Origin: Desulfuromusa kysingii
GTDB lineage: Bacteria > Desulfobacterota > Desulfuromonadia > Desulfuromonadales > Geopsychrobacteraceae
Length of the DNA stretch: 64,000 bases
NCBI RefSeq assembly: GCF_900107645.1
Contig: NZ_FNQN01000002.1
Coordinates: forward strand, 310,001 to 374,000
Reading direction: 5' to 3'
A program made the position numbers and the translations under genes. The notes under the pieces are model-generated. The model was not told the DNA's origin and ran no database searches. It saw nothing but the letters and a program-made list of their open reading frames with translations. Shown piece after piece: positions 8,533 through 16,755 of this stretch; position 1 is the stretch's first letter; every line of letters begins with the position of its first letter.

Positions 8533-10500
8533 ATGATTCGCAATCTTTTTGCATTTTTCAATAACCTGAAAATTCGCTGGAAAATGCTGGTGATCACCCT
8601 ACCTTTGTTGGTCTTCCCCATTTTTTTGCTGGGCGGGATGATCGGTTACATTGCCACGACCGAAGCCTATAAGGGGATCATTGACGCGAGCAAAGCCGAT
8701 CTTGACCACATGGCCAGCTTCACCCTCGACCTTCTGGATGGTCATCATCGCCAATTCGAGGTCTATCGCGAAGACAAAAAAAAGACCGTTCGCCAAGAGA
8801 TGAAAACCCTGGTCGAGTTGGCCTACACGTTGATCAATGAGCAACAACATCAATACGATCTCGGCAATATCAGCCTCTCAGAAGCCCAGCAATCGACCAG
8901 AAACAGCTTCAAAGATGTCAGTATCGGCAGCAGCGGCTATCTGTTCGCAGTCACCAGCAAAGGAGAGCTAAGGGTTCATCCCACCCGTGAGGGGGAGAAC
9001 ATTATTAGCGCAAAAGATAAAAATGGTCGTCTGTTTATCCGTGAACTGGCCGAGCGGGCGCTTAATTCCAAGCCCGGAGAGGTTCTCTACACCATCTATC
9101 CCTGGCGCAATGAAACTCTGGGAGACAAACACCCGCGCAACAAAATTGTCGCGTTCCGATATTACCCACAATGGGACTGGATCGTCGCGGCCGGGGGATA
9201 TCTGGATGAAACATACGATGATCCAGAATTTGAACAACAATCCCTGATCACCCTCTCACAACAAATTAAAAGCAAAAAGGTTGGCATCACCGGCTACGTT
9301 TATTGTATGACGAGCGACGGGGTCATGACCATCCATCCCGATGCAGAGGGTCAAAGTCTCATCTCCGAACAAGACACCACCGGGCACAAATTTATCGCTG
9401 AGATGACAGAGAAGAAAGATGGCTGGATTCGCTATCCATGGCTAAACAAGGGGGATAAAAAAGCACGGATGAAGATCGTCCGTTATCGCTACTTTGCACC
9501 CTGGGACTGGATTATTGCTGTCAGCAGCTACGAAGATGAATTCTATCAAGCGGCCAACAATCTTAAATGGCGCATTGCCGGATATGTCCTGCTGTTACCA
9601 ATCTTAATAGGAGTTGTTGCCACCCTTCTACTATTTTTAGCCTCCAAAGTCATGACCGATCCGATCCATAAAATGATCACCGTCATCCGTAGAGTTAAGC
9701 AAGGACGATTGGATGAGCAGGTGCCGGTCACCAGTCATGATGAAATTGGTGAGCTGGCCATCTCTTTTAACCGGATGACACGCATACTGAAAAAAAACAA
9801 GGAACTGGAAGCCACCCTAGCCCAGCAGGGAAAGATGGCGTCCCTTGGCGTTTTATCCTCAGGTGTGGCTCATGAAATCAACAACCCCCTAGGAGTCATT
9901 CTCGGCTATGCAGGACACTTGGAAAAAAAGATTACCCCAGAAGATCCGAACTACGCCTTCATCCATGAGATAAAACGGGAAAGTAAACGCTGCAAAAAAA
10001 TTGTTCAGAACCTCCTGAGCTATTCACGCACACCGCGACCGGTCCTTGAACCCACCGACATCAACCGCCTGCTCAGTCAAATCATTGATTTTGCCAGCAA
10101 TCACTCTGACCTGTTCAAAATTAATGTTATTGAAAACTTTAGCACGGATATCCCTAAGATTTCTGCTGACATGGACCAACTGCGACAGGTAACGATCAAT
10201 CTGCTCCTCAACGCTGCATCCGCATCTGCGGAAGGGGGAGAGATCCGGGTTGCAACCGGTCTCGACGGTGATCAGTTTGTCCGCATCGAATTTTCAGATG
10301 ACGGTGAAGGTATTTCCGAGGAAAACCTTGAAAAAATCTTTGAACCGTTCTTCACAACAAAAACCAAAGGAACCGGACTGGGTCTGGCTATCACCAAACA
10401 GATCATTGAAATGCATCAGGGAGAAATCTTCATCGATTCAGAGACAGGCAAGGGGACGACAGTCGTCATTCGCTTACCGCTAACCCGTGAAGAATATTAA
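8533..10500 (+). CDS. Membrane sensor histidine kinase with two Cache-type repeats
   Basis: This 655-residue kinase has a TM segment at about 18-41 and a large periplasmic region holding two Cache-like repeats: [19 protein letters not shown] near 132-150 and [19 protein letters not shown] near 251-269, each ending in WDWIVAAG or [10 protein letters not shown] second TM follows at 346-371, then a HAMP linker, a HisKA domain with phospho-acceptor His447 in [10 protein letters not shown], and HATPase boxes ([21 protein letters not shown]). Cache domains usually bind small organic ligands such as carboxylates. The gene is 26 nt upstream of an NtrC-type regulator, its likely partner. The ligand is unknown. 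Confidence 0.94.
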   Translation: MIRNLFAFFNNLKIRWKMLVITLPLLVFPIFLLGGMIGYIATTEAYKGIIDASKADLDHMASFTLDLLDGHHRQFEVYREDKKKTVRQEMKTLVELAYTLINEQQHQYDLGNISLSEAQQSTRNSFKDVSIGSSGYLFAVTSKGELRVHPTREGENIISAKDKNGRLFIRELAERALNSKPGEVLYTIYPWRNETLGDKHPRNKIVAFRYYPQWDWIVAAGGYLDETYDDPEFEQQSLITLSQQIKSKKVGITGYVYCMTSDGVMTIHPDAEGQSLISEQDTTGHKFIAEMTEKKDGWIRYPWLNKGDKKARMKIVRYRYFAPWDWIIAVSSYEDEFYQAANNLKWRIAGYVLLLPILIGVVATLLLFLASKVMTDPIHKMITVIRRVKQGRLDEQVPVTSHDEIGELAISFNRMTRILKKNKELEATLAQQGKMASLGVLSSGVAHEINNPLGVILGYAGHLEKKITPEDPNYAFIHEIKRESKRCKKIVQNLLSYSRTPRPVLEPTDINRLLSQIIDFASNHSDLFKINVIENFSTDIPKISADMDQLRQVTINLLLNAASASAEGGEIRVATGLDGDQFVRIEFSDDGEGISEENLEKIFEPFFTTKTKGTGLGLAITKQIIEMHQGEIFIDSETGKGTTVVIRLPLTREEY

Positions 10501-10526
10501 ATCGACAAAGAATTTAAAGGCTTATT

Positions 10527-11894
10527 ATGGCAGCTAAAAAAATTATGATTATTGATGATGAGGAGGGGCTCTGCCGCATGATGGCAGCGGTATTGATGGA
10601 CGAAGGCCATGCCGTACGCAGCTTCAATAATCCGCTGGAGGCCGTGGAATTATTTCGTCCCAACCTGTGGGATCTGGTTATTAGCGATATTAAAATGCCC
10701 GGAATCAATGGCCTGGAAGTGCTACAAAGAATCAAAGCGATTGAAGCTGATATCCCGGTGATTGTCATCACCGCCTATGCCACAGTAGAGATGTCCATTC
10801 AGGCTCTACGCAAGGGGGCATACGATATGCTGACCAAACCCTTTGAACCGGAGGAACTGCTATTTCGGGTTCGCAATGCTCTGAATCACAACCAACTCAA
10901 AACAGAGAATCAAAAGCTACGTCAGGAGCTTAAAGGGAAGTTTAATTTTGATAATATCGTTGGCGCTTCGACACGACTGCAACATCTGCTCGACAAGGTT
11001 GAAAAGGTTTCCGTACGTGACACCTCGGTCTTGATCAGTGGTGAATCAGGAACCGGAAAAGAATTGATAGCCCACGCCATCCACTATAATTCACCCCGCA
11101 AAGAGAAAGCCTTTATCGCGATTAATTGCGGAGCGATTCCTGACTCGGTCATGGAGAGTGAACTTTTTGGCCACAAAAAAGGGGCTTTTACCGGCGCTGA
11201 TACCGACAAGGAGGGGCTTCTCAAAGCGGCAGACGGGGGGACCCTGTTTCTGGATGAAATCGGCAATCTACCCCTCAATATTCAAAAGACATTATTGCGG
11301 TTTCTCCAAGAACAGGAGTTCAGACGGGTGGGCGAGACAACCGCGACCCGTGTTGATGTCAGGCTGATCTCAGCAACCAACTCAGACCTGGAAAAAGAGA
11401 TAGAAAAAGGGACCTTCCGTGAAGACCTCTTCTATCGGCTTAACGTCATCAATTTGCATTTACCACCATTACGTCAGCGCAGACCTGACATCCCGCTACT
11501 AGCAGCTCACTTTATCGTTGCACAGAATAAAAAGTTCAAAACCGAGATCCGTGGACTTTCCCCTGAAGCCCAACAAGCGGCGATTGAATATTCGTGGCCC
11601 GGCAATATCCGCCAACTGAAGAACGTGATTGAAGCCTGCATCACGATTGAGACAGAGCCCCATATCAGCCTGACAACCCTAGCGCAGTTTATCGAAACCG
11701 ATGAGACCTTAACCGATAGTGATGATTACAACAAAGCACTGGCCCACTTTGAAATTGATTACCTGCGGCAGCTGCTGAGTTCAGTGGATGGCAACATTGA
11801 GGAGGCTGCGAAGAAGGCGAGTATGAACATGGCGACCATCTACCGCAAGTTGAAAAAGTACGGTCTTCGCAAACAAGACATACTGAAGTCGTGA
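10527..11894 (+). CDS. NtrC-family sigma-54-dependent response regulator
   Basis: The protein has 455 residues. The receiver domain has the acidic pair Asp10/Asp11, phospho-acceptor Asp54 (VISDIKMPG) and Lys104. The AAA+ domain has Walker A GESGTGKE at 172-179 and the sigma-54-contacting GAFTGA loop at 219-224. A Fis-type helix-turn-helix lies at the C-terminus (EEAAKKASMNMATIYRKLKKYG). It should activate sigma-54 promoters after phosphorylation by the adjacent kinase. Three sigma-54 promoters are visible in this window (29.5, 31.6 and 38.1 kb), but nothing in the sequence shows that this protein controls them. Confidence 0.96.
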   Translation: MAAKKIMIIDDEEGLCRMMAAVLMDEGHAVRSFNNPLEAVELFRPNLWDLVISDIKMPGINGLEVLQRIKAIEADIPVIVITAYATVEMSIQALRKGAYDMLTKPFEPEELLFRVRNALNHNQLKTENQKLRQELKGKFNFDNIVGASTRLQHLLDKVEKVSVRDTSVLISGESGTGKELIAHAIHYNSPRKEKAFIAINCGAIPDSVMESELFGHKKGAFTGADTDKEGLLKAADGGTLFLDEIGNLPLNIQKTLLRFLQEQEFRRVGETTATRVDVRLISATNSDLEKEIEKGTFREDLFYRLNVINLHLPPLRQRRPDIPLLAAHFIVAQNKKFKTEIRGLSPEAQQAAIEYSWPGNIRQLKNVIEACITIETEPHISLTTLAQFIETDETLTDSDDYNKALAHFEIDYLRQLLSSVDGNIEEAAKKASMNMATIYRKLKKYGLRKQDILKS

Positions 11895-11904
11895 CATCAA
11901 TAGA

Positions 11905-12246
11905 TTATTTAAAAGAGAGCAACTCAAGAAATGAAACCCCAACCGGCTTCATAATCCAGATTCCCAAGGCACAAATAATAAACGCCGCCATCACCCAGTT
12001 GAGGATCTGTGTACGTAAAGCCCAATTGGGTTCGGGGGACTGTTTTTTTTCAGCATCGGGGTCAAGATCTTCCCGAGAACGCTTGCGGGCACCGTTACGA
12101 ATCAAGCGGCCCGATGATAAGAAGATAAAGGCAGAGACCAAAAACTGGGGCATGACTTCGGTACTGACCACACCAGTCGCCAATAACACCGCATAATAAA
12201 TCAATGCGGCCAAGCCTAAAAAAGTCATCTGTTGACTTAATTTCAT
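11905..12246 (-). CDS. Small membrane protein, unrecognised
   Basis: The predicted protein has 113 residues from the ATG at 12246. A longer frame from a TTG at 12264 has no advantage. Hydrophobic segments lie near residues 5-27, 29-45 and 85-105, around a charged middle rich in Arg, Lys, Asp and Glu. I recognise no family. It is last in a minus-strand run after the SatP-like permease and the MFS carrier, and is convergent with the response regulator gene, whose stop is only 10 bp away. It could be an accessory membrane component of those transporters. Confidence 0.6.
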   Translation of the reverse strand: MKLSQQMTFLGLAALIYYAVLLATGVVSTEVMPQFLVSAFIFLSSGRLIRNGARKRSREDLDPDAEKKQSPEPNWALRTQILNWVMAAFIICALGIWIMKPVGVSFLELLSFK

Positions 12247-12350
12247 CTTCCCAGCCCCAGACAAAAAGATTGCCTGTCATCAAAAAGGTTGCACCTGCGA
12301 AAAGCTTATCAAACCTGCTTAAAACTTCCCAGACTGCTGCACCCAGAAAT

Positions 12351-12884
12351 TCATTCTGGCAATGCCAACAAAGCGACATAGGCCGCTACTAACGCAGAAA
12401 AAAGGCCAAAGACACAGCCAATTGCCAGAAATACTGAGTCTTCCCTTAGCTGATCTAATGATAATGCCATTAAACAGACCATCATCGTCCCGTAAAGGTA
12501 TTGCATCGCTAACCGTTGTCTAAAGCTGCGGAGAAAGAGGATGGCAACGAACAAGGACCAGATACTCAAATAAGAAAACATTGCAACGGCGTTCGGAGGA
12601 AGACCGATGCCGATTCGGGGAAAAATTTCATAACCGATAATGGATAACCAGAACATCCCGAAGGGAAGTAATGTTGCTGCAGCATAGGGGTGTCCCTGCT
12701 GTTGACTACGCATCCCGATCAGGATTTGAATTGCTCCGGTCACCAGCAGAACAATGCCGATCAAGGTCGCCGACGATTCGAACAACCCGGACATGCAGAC
12801 AACATAAGCCATCAGACTCATTGCCAGTGCCAGCAGACCTGAACGGGGCAACCGCTTTTGCTCTGGAGAATAGTAGTCGGTCAT
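12351..12884 (-). CDS. GPR1/FUN34/YaaH (SatP) family acetate/succinate permease
   Basis: From the ATG at 12884 (preceded by GGAG) the protein has 177 residues and about six TM segments. The Gly-spaced helices and the conserved LLPFGMFWLSIIG element match the acetate uptake (AceTr) family. An in-frame upstream start at 12911 falls inside the terminator hairpin of the preceding gene and is less likely. Members carry acetate or succinate with protons. It follows an OFA-type carrier on the same strand, which suggests a small carboxylate-uptake cluster. The substrate is inferred from the family only. Confidence 0.75.
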   Translation of the reverse strand: MTDYYSPEQKRLPRSGLLALAMSLMAYVVCMSGLFESSATLIGIVLLVTGAIQILIGMRSQQQGHPYAAATLLPFGMFWLSIIGYEIFPRIGIGLPPNAVAMFSYLSIWSLFVAILFLRSFRQRLAMQYLYGTMMVCLMALSLDQLREDSVFLAIGCVFGLFSALVAAYVALLALPE

Positions 12885-12910
12885 GGAGGACTCCGTGGTA
12901 CAGAAACGCA

Positions 12911-12945
12911 TTGAAAGGACCTTGCTTGAGACAAGGTCCTTTCAA
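12911..12945 (-). terminator. Strong hairpin after MFS carrier gene
   Basis: A perfect 14-bp stem (TTGAAAGGACCTTG / CAAGGTCCTTTCAA) encloses a 7-nt loop, 21 bp beyond the stop of the MFS gene. No long T-run follows, so it may attenuate expression or stabilise the mRNA 3' end rather than terminate fully before the SatP-like gene. Confidence 0.6.
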
Positions 12946-12965
12946 CACACAGATTCAGCAAACAA

Positions 12966-14690
12966 TCAGTCCTGAACTTTTTGCAGAACCAATTCTTCCT
13001 CTTCGACAAAAACCGATTCTTTCGCCGGTACAGCCACCTTCTTGGGGCGCAGCGACATTGACATCATCGCCCCCACCAAGAGTAGAACTCCTGCGACAAT
13101 AAAAGAGGATTCCATACTGCCGGTCTTTACTTTGAGCATTTCAGAAACGCGCACCAGAACAAAAGCACCAATGCCCCAGGCTGAAAACAGCAACCCATAA
13201 TTCATGCCGAAGTTTTTCATCCCCCAGTAATCTTTAGCAAAGGAGGGGAACAGTGACAGGTTCGTCCCATAGTTAAAGACCATCGCGGTTACCAACAATG
13301 CCACCAGAATCGGACTGGAGCCATCACTTCCCAAGATGGGAATGGCAGCAAACATCATACAGGCCTGGAAAACCAGCACGATACATAATGTTGTTGCTCG
13401 CCCAATTTTATCTGAAACGACTCCGGCAATCAAACGGCCAGCGGCATTACCAATGGACATGATCACCACGACAAGAAAAGCCATCTCCCCCATTGACGCC
13501 TTGGCTAAACCCTTGGCACTACCAATCACCATCAGTCCGGCACCGGAACCGATAAAGAAACATAACCAGAGGGTATAAAATTTACCGTTGGTAAACAGTT
13601 GTGAAGGTTTAAGATCAATCACCGCGGCCGTCACAGCCTTAGAAACTGTTTTTTGCTGCGGATCAGCAACAAAATCTGCGGGTGGATTTGACACCAGCAT
13701 TCCCAAGCCAGTGACAACCACAGCAAAAGCGATCCCAAAATACATCATTGATTGCTGTAAACCTACTTCAGCAAGCAAATACCGGGCTAAGGGGGCAATA
13801 TACACCGACGCAAGGCCAAAACCAGAGACAACGATCCCGGCAATCAATCCCGTTTTCGCTGGCGAGAACCACTTCAAAGCGGGAGGAGTTGCCGCCGAAT
13901 AACCAAACCCAATCCCGGTTCCGGCCAACATGCCAAAGCCAACAACCCAGGCCCAATAGTTTGTGGTCTGAGAAATCCAGATAAATCCTGCCCCCACCAA
14001 CAAACCACCGATCGCACAGGTGACTTGGGGGCCAAACTTGTCTTGACATTTACCCGCAAGAATCATGGCTCCCGCAAAAGCAAGACAAGCGACGGCATAC
14101 GGATCATTGATACTTGCAGCATCCCAGGTAAAAGCCCCCGGTCCACCAGTGGCAATGGAATCGACAATGGCACTCTTAAAAATACTCCAAGTGTAAAGTA
14201 TGCCCAAGGCCAGGTTAATTCCAGTGCCGGCCAGCACCACCTGCAGACCGCGGTTTTTGATTTTTTGTGGTTGCATAGATTTTCTCTCCTTAGTTGGCAG
14301 TTCCGCTGTCAAAGAATCAACCTCTGCGACATTCGCGGAATGGTATTGAATAGGATCTCGACGAGATATCATGTGTGCAAGGCGGTGAGACAACGGCCAC
14401 CTGTTATTAAATTTTATCTTCAAAGGCACAGTATTTACGGAAGAACTCACTCGCGGCGACACAGCCGCTGAAACCGGTGACAACACGGCTGGTTGTTGCA
14501 ACGATTTAATCCGGGAATCCGTCTGCACCAAAACTTCAGGATACCTCCGGGCTAACAGGTCGAACTTTTCACACTCCCGATAGCGGGAGGAGCAGAAATG
14601 CGACATCGCCACAACATCATATGGAGAGATATAATCTTCACCGACATCACAAAATCTTTCGTCTTGGTCAAAGTACGGACATATCGCCAT
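12966..14690 (-). CDS. OFA-family MFS transporter with N-terminal Cys-rich module
   Basis: Starting at the ATG at 14690 (preceded by GGGAGG), the frame encodes 574 residues. Residues 1-50 form a Cys module with Cys4, Cys14, Cys33 and Cys40 (CPYF...FC...FC...EC). A polar linker follows, then from about residue 139 a 12-TM major facilitator of the oxalate/formate antiporter type (GINLALGILYTWSIF). The MFS part has its own ATG at 14276 behind a textbook AAGGAGA at 8-nt spacing and would be a normal 436-residue carrier. So the frame may yield one fused protein, or a short Cys protein plus a separate carrier. SatP-like and small membrane genes follow. Confidence 0.85.
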   Translation of the reverse strand: MAICPYFDQDERFCDVGEDYISPYDVVAMSHFCSSRYRECEKFDLLARRYPEVLVQTDSRIKSLQQPAVLSPVSAAVSPRVSSSVNTVPLKIKFNNRWPLSHRLAHMISRRDPIQYHSANVAEVDSLTAELPTKERKSMQPQKIKNRGLQVVLAGTGINLALGILYTWSIFKSAIVDSIATGGPGAFTWDAASINDPYAVACLAFAGAMILAGKCQDKFGPQVTCAIGGLLVGAGFIWISQTTNYWAWVVGFGMLAGTGIGFGYSAATPPALKWFSPAKTGLIAGIVVSGFGLASVYIAPLARYLLAEVGLQQSMMYFGIAFAVVVTGLGMLVSNPPADFVADPQQKTVSKAVTAAVIDLKPSQLFTNGKFYTLWLCFFIGSGAGLMVIGSAKGLAKASMGEMAFLVVVIMSIGNAAGRLIAGVVSDKIGRATTLCIVLVFQACMMFAAIPILGSDGSSPILVALLVTAMVFNYGTNLSLFPSFAKDYWGMKNFGMNYGLLFSAWGIGAFVLVRVSEMLKVKTGSMESSFIVAGVLLLVGAMMSMSLRPKKVAVPAKESVFVEEEELVLQKVQD

Positions 14691-14817
14691 AAATTCCTCC
14701 CGTAGCACCACAATGTGCATGCCCCCTTCATCGCAAACTACGTACCAAATCGAAAGATTATTAGTCCCTTTAATTACAGTAAGTTAGTGGTCTTTACCCA
14801 TTCGGGCGAAAATCGCT

Positions 14818-15008
14818 TTTTTCGCATAATTGCAAAAAGGCAACTCTCCTCACCGGCTAAACCAAACAGAAAAACAGAACTATGTTTTATTTATAACTGA
14901 CCGGTTTTCTTGACATTAAATTAAAAAACATCCTCTTTATATTTAAATAGAAAACGTTATTTTGCATTTCTGAAAACAGTCTGAGGGTTTTTCGCAAATA
15001 TGCAAAAA
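14818..15008. promoter_or_regulatory. Two matching 21-bp palindromes upstream of the MFS gene
   Basis: TTTTTCGCA-N4-TGCAAAAA occurs at 14818-14838 and again at 14988-15008, exactly 170 bp apart, in the non-coding stretch 14691-15120. The second copy forms the core of a longer hairpin (CTGAGGG at 14981 pairing with CCCTCAG ending at 15016) that could also terminate the cupin transcript. Two identical half-site arrangements suggest binding sites for one regulator of the transporter operon, possibly acting by looping. Confidence 0.55.
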
Positions 15009-15120
15009 ACCCTCAGGTCACAAACAGTGAGATTTTATTGGCAATAAACGGAGCGGCCCAACAGGAGGGAAAATCGACAAACAAATAACCGCTCAGACAG
15101 GATTAAACTTCAGATGTTAA

Positions 15121-15471
15121 CTATTCATAAGCCAAGGGAACGGCACAGATAAACTTGAAATCCTCAGTCGCTGAAGAGTTGCGATACTGATGTTTTTCGT
15201 TCGGAAGCACCATGGAAAAATCTCCCCCTTTAACCGGATGCTGGTGACCGTCAGCATCGACCAACACCCCTTCACCTTGAAGAATATAATTTAAATGTTC
15301 CACATCATGAATATGATAAGGAGTATTGCCTCCCGGGCTGATCGTAAAAACCCGAAAAGAAAAATTCGGAGCTCCATCGGTCTTCCCCAAAGGGACTTGC
15401 TTGGCAACATTAACCGCCCCCTCCATCGACATCGGTATTGTAGGAACCTGATCTAACGAAGTGATTTTCAT
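15121..15471 (-). CDS. Single-domain cupin protein
   Basis: The protein has 116 residues from the ATG at 15471, behind a GGAGG motif. The conserved beta-barrel metal site is visible as YHIHDVEHLNYILQGEG (motif 1, His-x-His plus Glu/His) and VLPNEKHQYRN (motif 2 His). Small cupins of this kind may be dioxygenases, isomerases or sugar/oxidant-binding proteins, so no substrate can be assigned. It is transcribed towards the MFS cluster, but a hairpin at 14981-15016 lies between them. Confidence 0.85.
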   Translation of the reverse strand: MKITSLDQVPTIPMSMEGAVNVAKQVPLGKTDGAPNFSFRVFTISPGGNTPYHIHDVEHLNYILQGEGVLVDADGHQHPVKGGDFSMVLPNEKHQYRNSSATEDFKFICAVPLAYE

Positions 15472-15681
15472 AAACAACCTCCTTGAGAGCGTAATATAGG
15501 ACGAGTCAGTTAAGATAACAGACCCGCACTCTTACAACAAGAAGCCAAATAGGCACACATTCATAGGGTAATAATGTTGTTATCTCTTCAGCCATTGTGC
15601 TAAATTTCTCGGGTAATTTCTCACAAAGACGCCTGTTTCGAAAGAAAACCTCTTTCTAGCCAACATTTTGGAGAAGAATCG

Positions 15682-16755
15682 ATGAATCCTGCTACACTGA
15701 TTCCCACACCTGATGCCATTTCCGCGCCCTGGGGCTGGTTCTATGTTCTGCTTTTGCTCACCTTCCTGCTACACGTTCTGGTCATGAACGCCATGCTCGG
15801 TGGCGGCATCATTGCCTTATTCAGTGCTCTGCGCGGTGACCAGCAAAACACCCTATTAGGCAAAGAGTTCGGTTATAAATGGCCATACACCATCGCCTTT
15901 GCAGTTAACATGGGAGTTGCACCACTGCTGTTTGTTCAGGTTTTATACGGTCAGTTCATTTATAGCAGTTCGATTCTCATGGCTGTCTGGTGGTTCTCCA
16001 TCTTCGGCCTGGTGATTCTGGCCTACTACAGTGCCTATATTTATGACTTCAAGTTTGAGGCCTTAGGAAATCCACGCATCTTTTTACTGGAATTCTCGGT
16101 CTTCATTTTGCTTTTTGTCGCCTTCCTTTTCAGCAACAATATGACCCTGATGCTCCAGCCAGAAAAGTGGCAAGCTTATTTCAGTAATGGTGGCGGCACA
16201 TTGCTGAACTTAAGCGATCCCACATTGTATCCTCGCTATCTCCACTTTGTCGTTGGGTCTGTCGCGGTCGCAGGATTGTTCCTCGCCCTTGTCGGTCATT
16301 TCCGTTTCACGAAAAGTAACGTCGATCAAAATTTTCTAATTGCGCAGGGGATGACCTATTTCACGTACGCCACGGCTATGCAAATTTTTATCGGTTTCTG
16401 GTTTCTGCTTGCCTTGCCTAAAAACGTGATGATGATCTTCATGGGCGGCAGCGTTCTCAGCACCATTCTGTTATTAGCTGGAATCATTCTTGGATTTACA
16501 GCACTTTATTTCGGTTATAAAAAACGGGTTGTTCTCACCTCTGCCATCGCCCTGGTGACATTAATCGTGATGGTCATTATGCGTGATCTGGTCCGGTCCG
16601 CCTATCTACAACCCTATTTTCAACTTTCGGATCTGACTGTTGAACCACAGTATTCTCCTCTGATTTTCTTCCTGCTCGTCTTTGCTGGTGGACTACTTTT
16701 AATTGGTTACATGCTTAAACTTGCCTTTGGCTGCCGCAAGGAGGTCACAAAATGA
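15682..16755 (+). CDS. CydA-superfamily-like membrane protein (first of a pair)
   Basis: The protein has 357 residues, nine or more TM segments and no c-type heme motif. The first TM has a LLHVLVMNAMLGGG element (His31) that parallels IVHVLVAHFAVGGG in the next gene, so the two look like distant paralogues. The second gene clearly carries CydA-type motifs, so this one is best read as its membrane partner in a bd-like quinol-oxidising or electron-transfer complex. The genes overlap by 4 nt, indicating translational coupling. I could not recognise it from sequence alone, and the assignment leans on that comparison. Confidence 0.65.
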   Translation: MNPATLIPTPDAISAPWGWFYVLLLLTFLLHVLVMNAMLGGGIIALFSALRGDQQNTLLGKEFGYKWPYTIAFAVNMGVAPLLFVQVLYGQFIYSSSILMAVWWFSIFGLVILAYYSAYIYDFKFEALGNPRIFLLEFSVFILLFVAFLFSNNMTLMLQPEKWQAYFSNGGGTLLNLSDPTLYPRYLHFVVGSVAVAGLFLALVGHFRFTKSNVDQNFLIAQGMTYFTYATAMQIFIGFWFLLALPKNVMMIFMGGSVLSTILLLAGIILGFTALYFGYKKRVVLTSAIALVTLIVMVIMRDLVRSAYLQPYFQLSDLTVEPQYSPLIFFLLVFAGGLLLIGYMLKLAFGCRKEVTK

